Shown here: in pieces, positions 7,847 through 18,100 of the stretch | Numbering within the stretch: the stretch's first letter is position 1 | How the letters are laid out: each line of letters starts with the position of its first letter | Source: UBA11051 sp964390495 | GTDB taxonomy: Bacteria; Armatimonadota; Zipacnadia; Zipacnadales; UBA11051 | Length of the DNA: 64,000 bases | Direction of reading: 5' to 3' | Assembly (NCBI GenBank): GCA_964390495.1 | Contig: CAYMIN010000005.1 | Span: 112,755 to 176,754 of the forward strand | The notes under the pieces: generated by a model | Database searches by the model: none | Told to the model about the DNA's origin: nothing | What the model saw: only the letters and a program-made list of their open reading frames with translations | Made by a program: the position numbers and the translations under genes

Positions 7847-9040
7847 CTAAGACCCCTCGGCCACCAGAGCTGCTACCGCGTGGCAGGCGATGGCGTTTCC
7901 CTCGCTGGTCGGGCCGAGGCCTTCGTCTGTGGTCGCCTTGACGTTGACGGACGTTGTCGGCACACCCAGTATGTCGGCCAGCGACCGGACCATCTGCTCG
8001 CGGTGGGGCGCGATTCTCGGCTCCTGCGCGATTACTGTGACATCAACATTGCCGATGGCCCAGCCGGCCTCGGCGGCCATCCTGACGACTTCGCTCAGCA
8101 GCACCGCGCTGTCGGCGTCTTGATATTGGAGGTCGGTGTCGGGGAAGTGCTGGCCGATGTCGCCGAGGGCGGCGGCTCCCAGGATTGCGTCTGCCACCGC
8201 GTGCAGGGCCACGTCACCGTCGGAATGTCCGAGCAGGCCGCGGTCGAAGTCCAGCTCGATGCCACAGAGCACGAGGCGTCGGCCCGCGACTAGCCGGTGC
8301 AGGTCATAGCCATGGCCGACGCGCACCGCCGGCGCGGCCGGCAGGCCCAGCCGCCGCCGCAGCAGCCACTCGGCATAGGGCAGATCATCAGGCTCAGTCA
8401 CCTTCATATTCTGCTTGGAGCCCGGCGAGGCGACCACTGCGTGGCCGTAGGCCTCCACTACCGCAGCATCGTCGGTAGCGTCGAGACCCTGTCGTTCGGC
8501 CTGCTCATGGGCGGCGACGATGAGCTGATAGGAAAAGGTCTGGGGGGTCTGGATGGCGCGCAACTGCGAGCGGTCTAAGGTCTCAAGCACCACCCCGTCC
8601 TCGGAGAACGACTTGACGGTATCGGCCAGTGGCACTGCGGCGACCGCGGCTCCATATTGCCGGCAGCGCTTGATGCTCTCGGTGATAATTCGGGGCGTAA
8701 CCAGGGGACGTGCGCCGTCGTGAATGCAGACAATATCCGGCGGCTGCTGGGCCATCGCCTGCAGGCCGGCGCGCACCGAATCCTGCCGCCGCTGGCCGCC
8801 GACCACTACCTCCCAGGGCGTGGCAAGCTCCTGGCGTCGGCAGATGTCGGTCGCCCTTGCCACATGCTCGGACCTGACCACCAGAACCAGGTCAGTGACC
8901 TCTGGCAGGCTGTCGTAGGCCCACAGCGACCAGACCAGCATCGGCTCCCCGCAGAGGTCCGCATAGACCTTCGGCAGCGAGCCGCCGAACCTTTCTCCCG
9001 TCCCCGCCGCCACTATCAGCGCGGATACTGTCGCTTTCAC
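7847..9040 (-). CDS. ispDF: Bifunctional IspD-IspF (MEP isoprenoid pathway)
   Basis: A 397-residue fusion. Residues 1 to about 230 are IspD, with the nucleotidyltransferase motif AAGTGERFGGSLPK at about 10-24 and HDGARPLV near residue 107. Residues about 240-397 are IspF, with the metal-binding DLH in GHGYDLHRL, the HSDGDVALHA motif and the terminal KATTDEGLG segment. It makes CDP-ME from MEP and then MEcPP from CDP-ME-2-phosphate, on either side of the IspE step. The start ATG overlaps the stop of the upstream PIN/TRAM gene by 4 bp, showing translational coupling. The ispD-ispF fusion is known from alphaproteobacteria and some others. All catalytic motifs visible are intact. Confidence 0.95.
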   Translation of the reverse strand: MKATVSALIVAAGTGERFGGSLPKVYADLCGEPMLVWSLWAYDSLPEVTDLVLVVRSEHVARATDICRRQELATPWEVVVGGQRRQDSVRAGLQAMAQQPPDIVCIHDGARPLVTPRIITESIKRCRQYGAAVAAVPLADTVKSFSEDGVVLETLDRSQLRAIQTPQTFSYQLIVAAHEQAERQGLDATDDAAVVEAYGHAVVASPGSKQNMKVTEPDDLPYAEWLLRRRLGLPAAPAVRVGHGYDLHRLVAGRRLVLCGIELDFDRGLLGHSDGDVALHAVADAILGAAALGDIGQHFPDTDLQYQDADSAVLLSEVVRMAAEAGWAIGNVDVTVIAQEPRIAPHREQMVRSLADILGVPTTSVNVKATTDEGLGPTSEGNAIACHAVAALVAEGS

Positions 9041-10137
9041 GACCTGCCCTTGCTCGAGTCACGCACGAGATCGGCGAATATCATTTTCCCCGCCGCGGTT
9101 TGCAGCGAGCTGGTTACCCGCACCAGTACGCTTTCCCCGACCAGATTCTTGGCCTCCTCAACCACCACCATCGTCCCGTCCTCGAGATAAGCCACTCCTT
9201 GACCGGGCTCCTTGCCCTCCTTCACGATCGTGACCGTGGTATCCTCGCCGGGCAGGTACACCGGCTTGAGGGCCGAGGCCAGCTCATTGACATTCAGCAC
9301 CGTTACGGCCTGGAGCTTGGCCATTTCGTTGACCGAATAGTCGTTGGTGACTATCGCGGCCCCCTTCATTTTGGCGATCTTGACCAGCCGCGCATCAACC
9401 TCGATATGCTCCTCCTCAGCCGGATACTCATCATAGACCCGCACATCTGACGAGTCGAGGTTCTTCAACTGATTCAGCACCTCGAGGCCGCGACGCCCGC
9501 GCGCCCGCTTGAGCTCGTCCGAAGAATCGGCGATGTGGCGCAGTTCCTGGAGAATGAATTGGGGAATCAGGATCGGCCCGTCCAAGAAGCCGGTAGCCAC
9601 AATGTCTGAAATCCGCCCGTCTATGATGATGTTGGTATCCAGCATCTTCGCCTGCACCGTAGCCATAGTCTGCTCATCGGGCGTGGTCGTGGCTAAGCTG
9701 GGGAATAGGAATATCACCTGGCGCTTGGCGCTCATTGTGAAGCCGACGCCAAGTATCACGCCGATTACGCTGGCCAGTATCCGCAGCGGAATCGCCAGGC
9801 CATCATTGCCCAACGGAGCCGTCGCCAACAGCGCAACGGCCAGACCAAGTACCACACCTAGCGCCGCCGCGGCTTTGTCCAGCAGCGACACCCGCTCCAG
9901 CCGCTGGATGTAGAACACCAGCTTGCGGAAGGCGAACAAGCCGAATAGGAAACCGAGCAAGCCACCGACCAGGTTGAGGCCGAGTATGAACATAGTGGCC
10001 TCGCTGAAGCCCTCCTCGCCGGTCGTCTTCAGGTCCAGAATGCGGACCAGCGCCCGGCCTCCTTGGTGAGCCACAAGTACTCCAACCAAAGTCACTGTTG
10101 CCACGAATAATGACCATAAGCCTCTAAGTACGATCAT
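9037..10137 (-). CDS. Membrane PIN/TRAM-domain protein (YacL-like)
   Basis: A 366-residue protein with four predicted N-terminal membrane helices (about residues 5-25, 45-70, 88-108 and 115-135). A PIN nuclease-like domain follows at about 165-290, with LDTNIIIDGRISDI carrying the acidic residues and LQELRHIADSSDELKRARGRRG. A TRAM domain covers about 300-360 (EGKEPGQGVAYLEDGTMVVV). Relatives such as Bacillus YacL are usually encoded just before ispD, exactly as here. The family is thought to be a membrane-anchored RNase or RNA-binding protein, but its role is not well established. It overlaps ispDF by 4 bp. A promoter candidate lies 160 bp upstream. Confidence 0.88.
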   Translation of the reverse strand: MIVLRGLWSLFVATVTLVGVLVAHQGGRALVRILDLKTTGEEGFSEATMFILGLNLVGGLLGFLFGLFAFRKLVFYIQRLERVSLLDKAAAALGVVLGLAVALLATAPLGNDGLAIPLRILASVIGVILGVGFTMSAKRQVIFLFPSLATTTPDEQTMATVQAKMLDTNIIIDGRISDIVATGFLDGPILIPQFILQELRHIADSSDELKRARGRRGLEVLNQLKNLDSSDVRVYDEYPAEEEHIEVDARLVKIAKMKGAAIVTNDYSVNEMAKLQAVTVLNVNELASALKPVYLPGEDTTVTIVKEGKEPGQGVAYLEDGTMVVVEEAKNLVGESVLVRVTSSLQTAAGKMIFADLVRDSSKGRS

Positions 10138-10297
10138 AGCGCATACTCCATTGTCCGCCGTGTTACCGGCAGTATTTGGAAATGATTGGACCTACCTGTT
10201 ACCTGCAGCGGCCGGCCTACCTGCTGCCGCTGCCCTTGAGCTCAGTGCAAGTAACAGCCCCCTTTAGTCCCGTTGCCATGCTCAAAGCGTGAGTAAC

Positions 10298-10326
10298 ATT
10301 ATATCAGATAGTAACACGCACGTGAA
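10298..10326 (-). promoter_or_regulatory. Candidate sigma70 promoter for yacL-like/ispDF operon
   Basis: On the minus strand TTCACG (10321-10326) and a perfect TATAAT (10298-10303) are 17 bp apart. This would give a leader of about 150 nt before the start at 10137. Confidence 0.55.
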
Positions 10327-10375
10327 GGGCTAATAGTGAAATGGAGACGTAGCGACTTGCGCCGGCAAGTGGTAG

Positions 10376-13300
10376 CTACTGCACCAGCGCCAGCACGAAG
10401 CTCTTGGGCCTGACTCTGGCGCTCAGCACTCCGTTGTCGAGGCTCAGCGGGCGGCCGCTCAGGGCATTCCGCGCCTGGACCTCCCTGTCCGCCAGCCCCA
10501 TCTCCGCCAGGCTCAGCCGCATCCGGGTCATCAGCGGCTTATCGGAGAGGTTGCCGATGACCAGTAGCGCGCGCTTCCCGTTATGCAAATAGGCGCTGAC
10601 CTTGACATCTTCGCCATCCGGCACGACCATCCCCTTTTCGGCCTCGTAGTACGGCAGCCAGGTGGCCTCTTGGACGTCGAAGTCATCGTACAAATGCCAG
10701 AGATTAGCGAATTTGCGCTGCATGTCATTGCGACCGGTCGGGCCTTGCACCCACACCGCCACCCCGTGCAGCAGCGAGTATGTGGTGTGTAACGAGGTGT
10801 AGATATGGCTGCTGGAGCCCAGCATGATCGTCCAGACGCCCCAGTTGCGGCCCTGCCAGCGCACCCGGAAAGTCGTCAGGTCCTCGTAATACTCGTGCTC
10901 GCCGGTGTAGTGCACATCCGTGAAGGCCAGCGTCGGGATGGTCAGACCGCCGGAGACATGATTGACCAGGAAGCCCTTGCCCGGCTTCTTGGCATGAATG
11001 ATTTTATATACGCGCTTGAGATAGTCCCTGGTCGCGAATATCGGCCAGGTCGGTCTGAGGATGCCCTCGTCGTCATAGTATCCGCAACCGTGATGGCGGT
11101 TCGCGCAGGGCTGCACATGCGGGTCGCCGTCGGTATAGATGCCGTCCACGTCGTATTCGTCCATCAGCCATTCGGTGCCGGCGGCGATATAGTCGGCGTA
11201 GGCGCTCTTGGCACAGACATTCAAAAAGTAGTGGCCTTCGGGCGGCTCGGACGGTTGGGTGGAGACCGGCTCGCGTCGCCATTCCGCCCCGAACTGCTCG
11301 CTCCATCCCCCCGGCGCGCCCAGCGCCTTGTAGCCGACATAGGGGACCGCCAGTATGCCATAGCTGTGGAGCCAGGCCACCTGTTCCTTCAGATTTGGCT
11401 GCAGCGGCGTTACGAACAGTCGCGGCGGCCAGCCGCGCAGTACCTTGCCCGGCTCCGGTTCGCTCCAGTGCCACAATGAGGTATAGCCGACCCCGTGCTC
11501 CGCGACGACCTCGCGCTGGGATCTGGACGGGCAAATCAGAGAGACCGCCTTGCCGAACCTGCCGGCAACGAAGCTGCTGCCGATGCTGGGCACGCCGCCA
11601 AGCTCATAGGAGGCCCCGGAGATTACCTCCGCTCTCGTCTCCGCGTCCTCACCATCGGGGCGGAACTCGTCATCGAGATGGTCCAGCAGCAACGTGCCAG
11701 CGTCGGCGTTCAGGGGCTCGGCAGGGACGGAGAAGCCGTCGCCGCTATAGCGCACCCGGTCGGAAATCCGGATTTCGTCAACTGCGATATTCGTGTAACC
11801 ACGCCATTGGTTGACTGCCCCGAAGATCAACACCGGCGGCTCTTGCGTCTCCTCCATCCCCTCCGCCCAGGCCAGTTTCCCTTCCAGCTCCCCTACCCGC
11901 TTGCCATCAACGTACAGCTTCACCTTATCGGCCCACGTAATCGCCACATGGATGAACTTGTCCAGCTCGAGTGACAGATCATCGGCCCGAACCGTCTTGC
12001 CCTGCGCGTCAGTGAGGTCCATATAGTGCTTCGAGGCCCAAACGTATTTCAGCGAGAACCCACCCGGCAGGGCAACTACGTCGCGCACAGCCCCGCCCGG
12101 TCTCCAGGCCGGTGCCATGAAGAACTCCAGCGTCCCTTGGCGGTAGTCAAGATTGCCGGCTACCGGGTAGTCGAGATGTTCGCGGTAATTGACTAGCGGC
12201 CCGTCGGGCTGCTTATTCATCTGGAAGCCGCCAGGAACGCCGCCGAACTTGTAGGCGAACGGATTGTGCGGCGGTATCGTTTTGACCGGTGTCGCCTGGA
12301 GGCCGAAGGTCAAGGTGATGGGGCTGTCCAGGGCGCGCGGCTGCCGGATGATATTGGCCGACAGCACCACCTCCTCAGCACCCGGCTCGACGGTCAACAT
12401 CTGCTGGTCGCGGGGCTGCCAGTACTGGTCGCTTTCGCAAAACCAGCACAGGCCCATGTAATCATTACCGAGCCAGATACAGGGGTGGAAGCCGGCTTGC
12501 CACGGCTCGTCGGGCACCTCCATCGGGCTGGCGTTGCGGCCGGTGGAGGGCAGCATGAAGGTCGCGAGTTGCTTACGCAGCGGTATCCGCACCACCAGCT
12601 TGTCAATCTTGGTCTCATGCGCCGGTGTCAGCGTCAGATCGCAGCGCATCATCCCATCGAACTCGGTGGTCGTGGTGCACTCGGCCTGGATGTCGCCGAT
12701 TGTCAGTTCGGCCTTGCGCACCGCCCGGTCGTTAGGCGAGGTCACGGTCTTGGCACCGGATGCGCCCAAGTCCACCGTCTGCCGGCCGCTGGTAATCATC
12801 AGGGCCACCGGGCCGCGCAGAAGCGGCTGGCCCTGGCTGGTAACCTGCTGGGGCAATACACCCGCGTTGCACTGATACTGTCGGCCCCATACCTCAATGC
12901 AGCCGTCCGCTTTGGCCGCAACCGGGCTCCACGGCTCCGGCACCGTGTTATTCAAGCCCGCCGTGGAGCGCCAGAACGGCGGCTTCTCATATTGCGTGAC
13001 CTCCGTGTGGGCAGCGGCCAACGGCTTGCCGTCCGCGTCCACTGCCTCCGCCTGCACGACATAGCTTCCCACCGGCAGTTGCCCTATATCAACCGATGCC
13101 TGGCCGCGGCCCCGGTCGAATTCGGCAACCTGGCAAGTGCCGAAGACCTTGCCGTCCCGTTCCAGACTTGCTTTGGCCGTGACGCCCTCGGCTTCTTCCG
13201 GCAATCCGCTGACATCGAACTTCACCCACAGCTTGCCCTCGTACGGGTAGACCTCGGCGCGGACATCGAAGGCCTTCTCGACCCGGAACGGCAGCCGCTG

Positions 13301-14950
13301 GTAGTAAAGCTCGCGGCCATTCTCCGATGCCGCACTCAGCGTCAGCTCATAGGCCCCGGCAGTCAGCGGCGGCGGGTCCAGCATCACTGACTTAAAGTCC
13401 ATCAGCTTGACGGTTTCGTCAATCACCGGCTTGGCGTTTCCATCAAGCAGCCGGTGGCTGATGCTGACTATCGGCGCAAAGTTCACACCCAGCAAGTCCA
13501 CGCGCCCGGCTAGGTCACCTGTGGCGAAGCCGCCGAGCTGCGAAAGGCTGACGGCACGTTCCTCGCGGCGGAAGATGAACTCGCCGAAGTTGGCCACACG
13601 GTGGAAATTACCGTCCATGTAGGACCACGATGAAAGCCGGTTGAGGTTGGCTGCCTCAGCGTCTCGACAGATATTGGCGCGCCAGACTTCACCGTCCCGG
13701 GGCGCTGCGCGGCCCTCGAGCTCGGCAAAAGGTATAGCGACCTCGGCCAGCCAGCCGCCCGCTTCGCGCACCGAGGTTTTGACTTGCCAGTCCGGATTGA
13801 AGCCCGGGTCCATGCGGTCGTCGCGAGTCGGCTCCCGGCACAGGATGTCGAACCGGGTTCCGATGGCATTGGCCGCCAGCATGTAGTAAGGGTATTGATC
13901 CGCTTCCGGCCTCAAGAATATGTCGAAAGCGTCCTCGGTATAGACCGCCGCATCGCGCTGCGCCAGGCTCCCGACCACCGGGCGCTTCTGCGGGTCGGTG
14001 AGCTCCAGGGCCAGGTAGAGCTTAGCCTCATCGAACCCGACATGGGCAACTGTCTGGTCGTCAACCAGGCAGGGGTCATTGAGGCCGACGAAGCCGGTGG
14101 TGGTAGCCGCCTGGTCCCATTCACCTGCGCTGAGCTTACCATCAATGACGGGGGGCTTAGTGATGAACGGCACGGTGAGCCTCGGGTGGTCAGGTACCTG
14201 TTCGCCGCCCGGGCCGAGTATGTGCAGATCGTCAATGGCGAATTCGGAGGCGAGGGTGCTGTAGCCGATCCAGGTACCAAGCTGCATGTGTAAGTCCGCT
14301 CCGGCCGTCCGGATCGGCCCGAAAAGACCGTTCCACGGCTTGGAGGCCTGTTTCTCGCCGTCGCACCACAACTCCAGGTTGCGGCCCCAGCGCAGCCCCA
14401 CGTGGTGCCATTCATCTTGCTTCCACGGCGCCCCGAAGGCCTGATACAGCACTATCTGCCGCGAGGGATTGCGTACGGTCACGCAGATGCTCTTCAGCAC
14501 CGAATAGATGCACACCGAGCTGTGGCCGGGCCCGAAGATGGTGAAGAAGACTTGGTTGCTGACATTCTTACCGGGCAGCGGCGGCTTGGCTTGCGGGTCG
14601 AAGTTGTACGCCACCCAGAACTCCACCGCCCCGGCCGACGGATTGACATTCCCCTCCGCCGGATAGACCATCCTCATGACATCATGGAACCGGAAGGCCT
14701 TGCCGAATTTGCCTTCTCTGAACTCGCCGCCCGCCATCGGCCGACCACCGGTCAGACCGGCGGCGGCCTTGATTACCACCGGCGAGGTCATCAGCGCACC
14801 GTCCGGCGTGAACGGCTCATCAAACCGGTCCAGCAGCAAGGTCCGTGGTGTCGGTTGTGCGGGGGAGGCCAGATCAGCGTTCGCCGCCGGCATCGCCGGC
14901 ACAATCAATGCGAGGCACAGCACCATGGCTAGCTTGGCTGTTTGCGACAT
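10376..14950 (-). CDS. Giant secreted LamG/CBM9/DUF6067-like carbohydrate-active protein
   Basis: A 1524-residue exported protein. The signal peptide (MVLCLALIVPAMPAANA) spans about residues 9-25. A LamG/concanavalin-like domain (about 35-240) is followed by a CBM9-like domain beginning VIDGKLSAGEWDQAA (about 265-440). A beta-rich middle follows, then a second LamG-like domain near 930-1080 (LEFFMAPAWRPGG, KLYVDGKRVGELEG). The last ~400 residues form a TIM-barrel-like region with DEYDVDGIYTDGDPH, resembling the DUF6067 glycoside-hydrolase-like family. Role: probably binds and cleaves an extracellular polysaccharide; substrate unknown. The stretch with a DG after the barrel strand suggests where catalytic acids lie, but the enzyme activity is inference. 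Single-gene transcription unit as far as can be seen. Confidence 0.65.
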   Translation of the reverse strand: MSQTAKLAMVLCLALIVPAMPAANADLASPAQPTPRTLLLDRFDEPFTPDGALMTSPVVIKAAAGLTGGRPMAGGEFREGKFGKAFRFHDVMRMVYPAEGNVNPSAGAVEFWVAYNFDPQAKPPLPGKNVSNQVFFTIFGPGHSSVCIYSVLKSICVTVRNPSRQIVLYQAFGAPWKQDEWHHVGLRWGRNLELWCDGEKQASKPWNGLFGPIRTAGADLHMQLGTWIGYSTLASEFAIDDLHILGPGGEQVPDHPRLTVPFITKPPVIDGKLSAGEWDQAATTTGFVGLNDPCLVDDQTVAHVGFDEAKLYLALELTDPQKRPVVGSLAQRDAAVYTEDAFDIFLRPEADQYPYYMLAANAIGTRFDILCREPTRDDRMDPGFNPDWQVKTSVREAGGWLAEVAIPFAELEGRAAPRDGEVWRANICRDAEAANLNRLSSWSYMDGNFHRVANFGEFIFRREERAVSLSQLGGFATGDLAGRVDLLGVNFAPIVSISHRLLDGNAKPVIDETVKLMDFKSVMLDPPPLTAGAYELTLSAASENGRELYYQRLPFRVEKAFDVRAEVYPYEGKLWVKFDVSGLPEEAEGVTAKASLERDGKVFGTCQVAEFDRGRGQASVDIGQLPVGSYVVQAEAVDADGKPLAAAHTEVTQYEKPPFWRSTAGLNNTVPEPWSPVAAKADGCIEVWGRQYQCNAGVLPQQVTSQGQPLLRGPVALMITSGRQTVDLGASGAKTVTSPNDRAVRKAELTIGDIQAECTTTTEFDGMMRCDLTLTPAHETKIDKLVVRIPLRKQLATFMLPSTGRNASPMEVPDEPWQAGFHPCIWLGNDYMGLCWFCESDQYWQPRDQQMLTVEPGAEEVVLSANIIRQPRALDSPITLTFGLQATPVKTIPPHNPFAYKFGGVPGGFQMNKQPDGPLVNYREHLDYPVAGNLDYRQGTLEFFMAPAWRPGGAVRDVVALPGGFSLKYVWASKHYMDLTDAQGKTVRADDLSLELDKFIHVAITWADKVKLYVDGKRVGELEGKLAWAEGMEETQEPPVLIFGAVNQWRGYTNIAVDEIRISDRVRYSGDGFSVPAEPLNADAGTLLLDHLDDEFRPDGEDAETRAEVISGASYELGGVPSIGSSFVAGRFGKAVSLICPSRSQREVVAEHGVGYTSLWHWSEPEPGKVLRGWPPRLFVTPLQPNLKEQVAWLHSYGILAVPYVGYKALGAPGGWSEQFGAEWRREPVSTQPSEPPEGHYFLNVCAKSAYADYIAAGTEWLMDEYDVDGIYTDGDPHVQPCANRHHGCGYYDDEGILRPTWPIFATRDYLKRVYKIIHAKKPGKGFLVNHVSGGLTIPTLAFTDVHYTGEHEYYEDLTTFRVRWQGRNWGVWTIMLGSSSHIYTSLHTTYSLLHGVAVWVQGPTGRNDMQRKFANLWHLYDDFDVQEATWLPYYEAEKGMVVPDGEDVKVSAYLHNGKRALLVIGNLSDKPLMTRMRLSLAEMGLADREVQARNALSGRPLSLDNGVLSARVRPKSFVLALVQ

Positions 14951-15109
14951 GTCTTAAGCCCCCTGGCAGTCAAGCCGTGTTGTTGCGACTGTGTGGATGG
15001 TGGCAGATTCGCCGCAAACCGATGGAAGTCCTTGGGATGAAACACCAACAGAGCCGGCAATCACTCATCGCCTGCTCTGCAGCGCTGATTGGTTGATGGC
15101 GCAGTCAGA

Positions 15110-18100
15110 TCAGTCCGGGGTTTCTTCGAGCATCTGGCCCGCTAGCGCGGTGCGCAAGTCCCGCATCAATTGTTGCAGTGTAAACGGCTTGCGCAGCACG
15201 CCCATGATGCCCTCCGGCAGTTCCTCGAGGTCGGTATCCTCGGCCACAAAGCCTGTCATCAACAGCCCCTTGGCCTCCGGCGCGCTCTGCCGTATCTTGG
15301 CGAAGGTTTCAATGCCGCTCATCTTCGGCATACTGATGTCGAGCACGACCAGATCAATATTGGTTTCCTGTTGGTATCTCTCGATCGCCTCGGGCCCGCT
15401 GCTGGCCTCGATGGTGGTGTAACCGAGGCTGGTGAGAAGTTGCGTGAGGTTATGGAGCACCGCCTCATTGTCATCCACCAGCATTATCGTCTCCGACCCC
15501 GTTGCCAGTCTCTTCTCAGGCGGCTTCGACACCGGCACTTGGTCTGTGGCGACCGGTAGATGAACCGTGAAGGTGCTGCCCTGGCCCGGCTCCGTCTCCA
15601 CCCTGATAGTCCCGCCGTGCGCCTGGACGATGCCATACACCACCGCCAGCCCCAGACCGGTTCCGCCCTCATCGCCACGCGTGCTGAAGAACGGGTCAAA
15701 GATCTGCTGCACGGTCTCAAAGTCCATTCCTACTCCGTTGTCTTTTACCTCCAGCCTGATATAGCGCTTGACTGAGCGTGAGGCCCCATCGTTGCTTGTC
15801 AGGGCCTCCGTCGCCTGCGCCAGCCTGGTCGTGACCTGCAGTTGGCCGCCTTCGCTCAAGGCCTGCAAGGCGTTGATGCACAGGTTCATGACCACCTGTT
15901 CGAGCTGAACCGCGTCCCCCGTCACTAGCGGCAGATCGGGTTGCAGTTCCTGCACTACTGTAGTGTGCTGGTTGCGGGCGCCTTCCAGCATAGCCAGGAC
16001 GTTGCCCACACACCTATTGAGGTCCACGCTACCCTTCTCGTGTCGTTCGGGCGCAGCTAGAGCGGTCAACTGCTTGATAATCCCAGCCGCTTGTCTGACC
16101 GTTTCTTCGATTGCCGAGGCCTTCCGGTCCTGTTCCGCGTTCAGCTCCCCCAGCATCCGCATCAGCTCGATGTTGGAAAGCACCGCGTGCAGCATATTGT
16201 TGAAGTCATGAGCGATGCCGCCGGCCAGCGTAGCAATCGCTTCCATCCGCTGGCTGTGGCGCAAGCGGGTTTCGAGCTGACGGTGCTCGGTTATATCCAG
16301 CCCTATCGCTATCACCTGCCACACTTCGCCGCGAGCATCAACCAGGCCGGTGGCCCGCCATGTAATCAAGCGCTCCTGGCCGTCCTTACATATCCATCTG
16401 CGCTCGAAGGTCTTTGGGAAATCTCCGGACAGGATAGCCTGGAACGGCCTGGCTGTCGCCTCGGCATCTTGTTCAGCAACCATGACCTGCCACGGCTTGC
16501 GGCCTACCACTTGTTCCGCGGTGTATCCGGTCACCTGCTCGGCGATATTGTTGAACAGGGTGATATTCCCATGCCGGTCGAGCCCCACTATCAGGGCTTG
16601 AGCGTTCTGTACCACGCTGTGTGAGAAGTTGCGTTCCCGCCGCAGTGCCTCCTGCGACATCTGCCGCTGCACCGCCACTCCCACGCTCGAACCCAGCTCT
16701 TCTAGGTAGCTCACCAACTCCGCGTCGAAGCAGCCGGCACGCCGGTCGCCCAGTTCCAGCAGGCCCACGATACTACCCGCCGAGCGCAGCGGGATTATTG
16801 CGACCGAGGTGCTGTTGGCAGCCACACACGAGCTGTGCCTCAGTTCCCTGAAATCTTCACTCTTGTCGCGCTCGCCCAGGGCCGCAAGGTCATTAGTCCA
16901 GAAGCTGCCGGCCGCCGTGTACCATTCCAGAGCGGGGTCAAAACGGCCTCGTACCAGACCCTCGTAAGGCGCCCGCAGCGATAGCTTGCCATTGTTGCCT
17001 TGTGGTTGCGCCCCGTTCGCGCCGGGCACCAGCAGGTGACTATGGCGCTGCAGTTTTTCGGTACTTACGCCCTCCGCTTCCACATACGGATAATCATCAC
17101 CCTCGCGCAGGCGGATAGCGACCGCGTCACAGTCCGTCAACTGCTTGATTGCCTGCAGGATGGTGCGGATCATCGCGTGACTATCCGAGCTCTCGTTGAG
17201 CGCTTTCAGCGCGCCCAGACCGGTTGACTGCCGCCTTTCGGTCGCTCTAGTGCTCGTCATGTCCCTGCCGATGGATATCATGCCGGCGCTGCTGTCGTCC
17301 GGGCTGATCAGCGGCGTCGAGGTCCAGGCAATTATCTTGTACGAACCGTCCTTGCACCTGATCCGGGTCTCCGCATCAACCGGCTCCAGTTCGCCCGCCA
17401 GGATTCGGTGCACTCTTCCCATAACCCCGGCTCGGTAGTCCGGGTCCGGATACAGCTTCTCCCAGATCTTTGCCGACCCCACAGCCTCCTCGGCTGTATA
17501 GCCCGAGATTCTTTCGGCCTCCTGGTTCCATAAAGTGATATTGCCCTCACTGTCGGTCATGGTCATCCACACGTTGGCCGTCTGCATTACGTATTCCTGG
17601 AAGCGCGCAAGTGCGACCGCGTCCTGTTCGGCTGCCACCAGCGCCTCATACGCTTGCCGTTGGGGCGTGATATCCACTGTGAAGCCCACTACCCCGACAA
17701 CCTTGCCCTCCGCATCGCGGTAGGGCACCTTGTCGGTCGCGTACCATCTTTCACCCTTAGCCGTGCGTACCGGCCGAATTACCCCGAGCTTGGGCTCACC
17801 CGTCGCCATGACCTCTCTATCGTCCTCCAGGTAACCGGCGGCTTGTTCGCCGCGCAGGTCGTAGGTGGACTTGCCGATGACCTCCTCCGGCGTCATGCCC
17901 AGCGAATCAGCGAAGGCTTGGTTGCCCCGCACATAGTCGCCATTGGCATCTTTCCAGAAGATCATCACCGGCACACGGCCCAGTAGTACCTCTTGCTCTT
18001 CGGCCAGTTGCTGCAACTGCCGCTGGGTCTGGCGACTCTGGGTGATGTCCTGGGCCGTGGCAACACAGCGACTGGTGCCCGGTATGACCGCCGCTGTCAT

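Noticed and set aside
12266..13390. 374-codon plus-strand frame inside the giant LamG/CBM9 gene
   Set aside because: Low-complexity antisense-type translation with no recognisable motif; the minus-strand frame is uninterrupted over 1524 codons.
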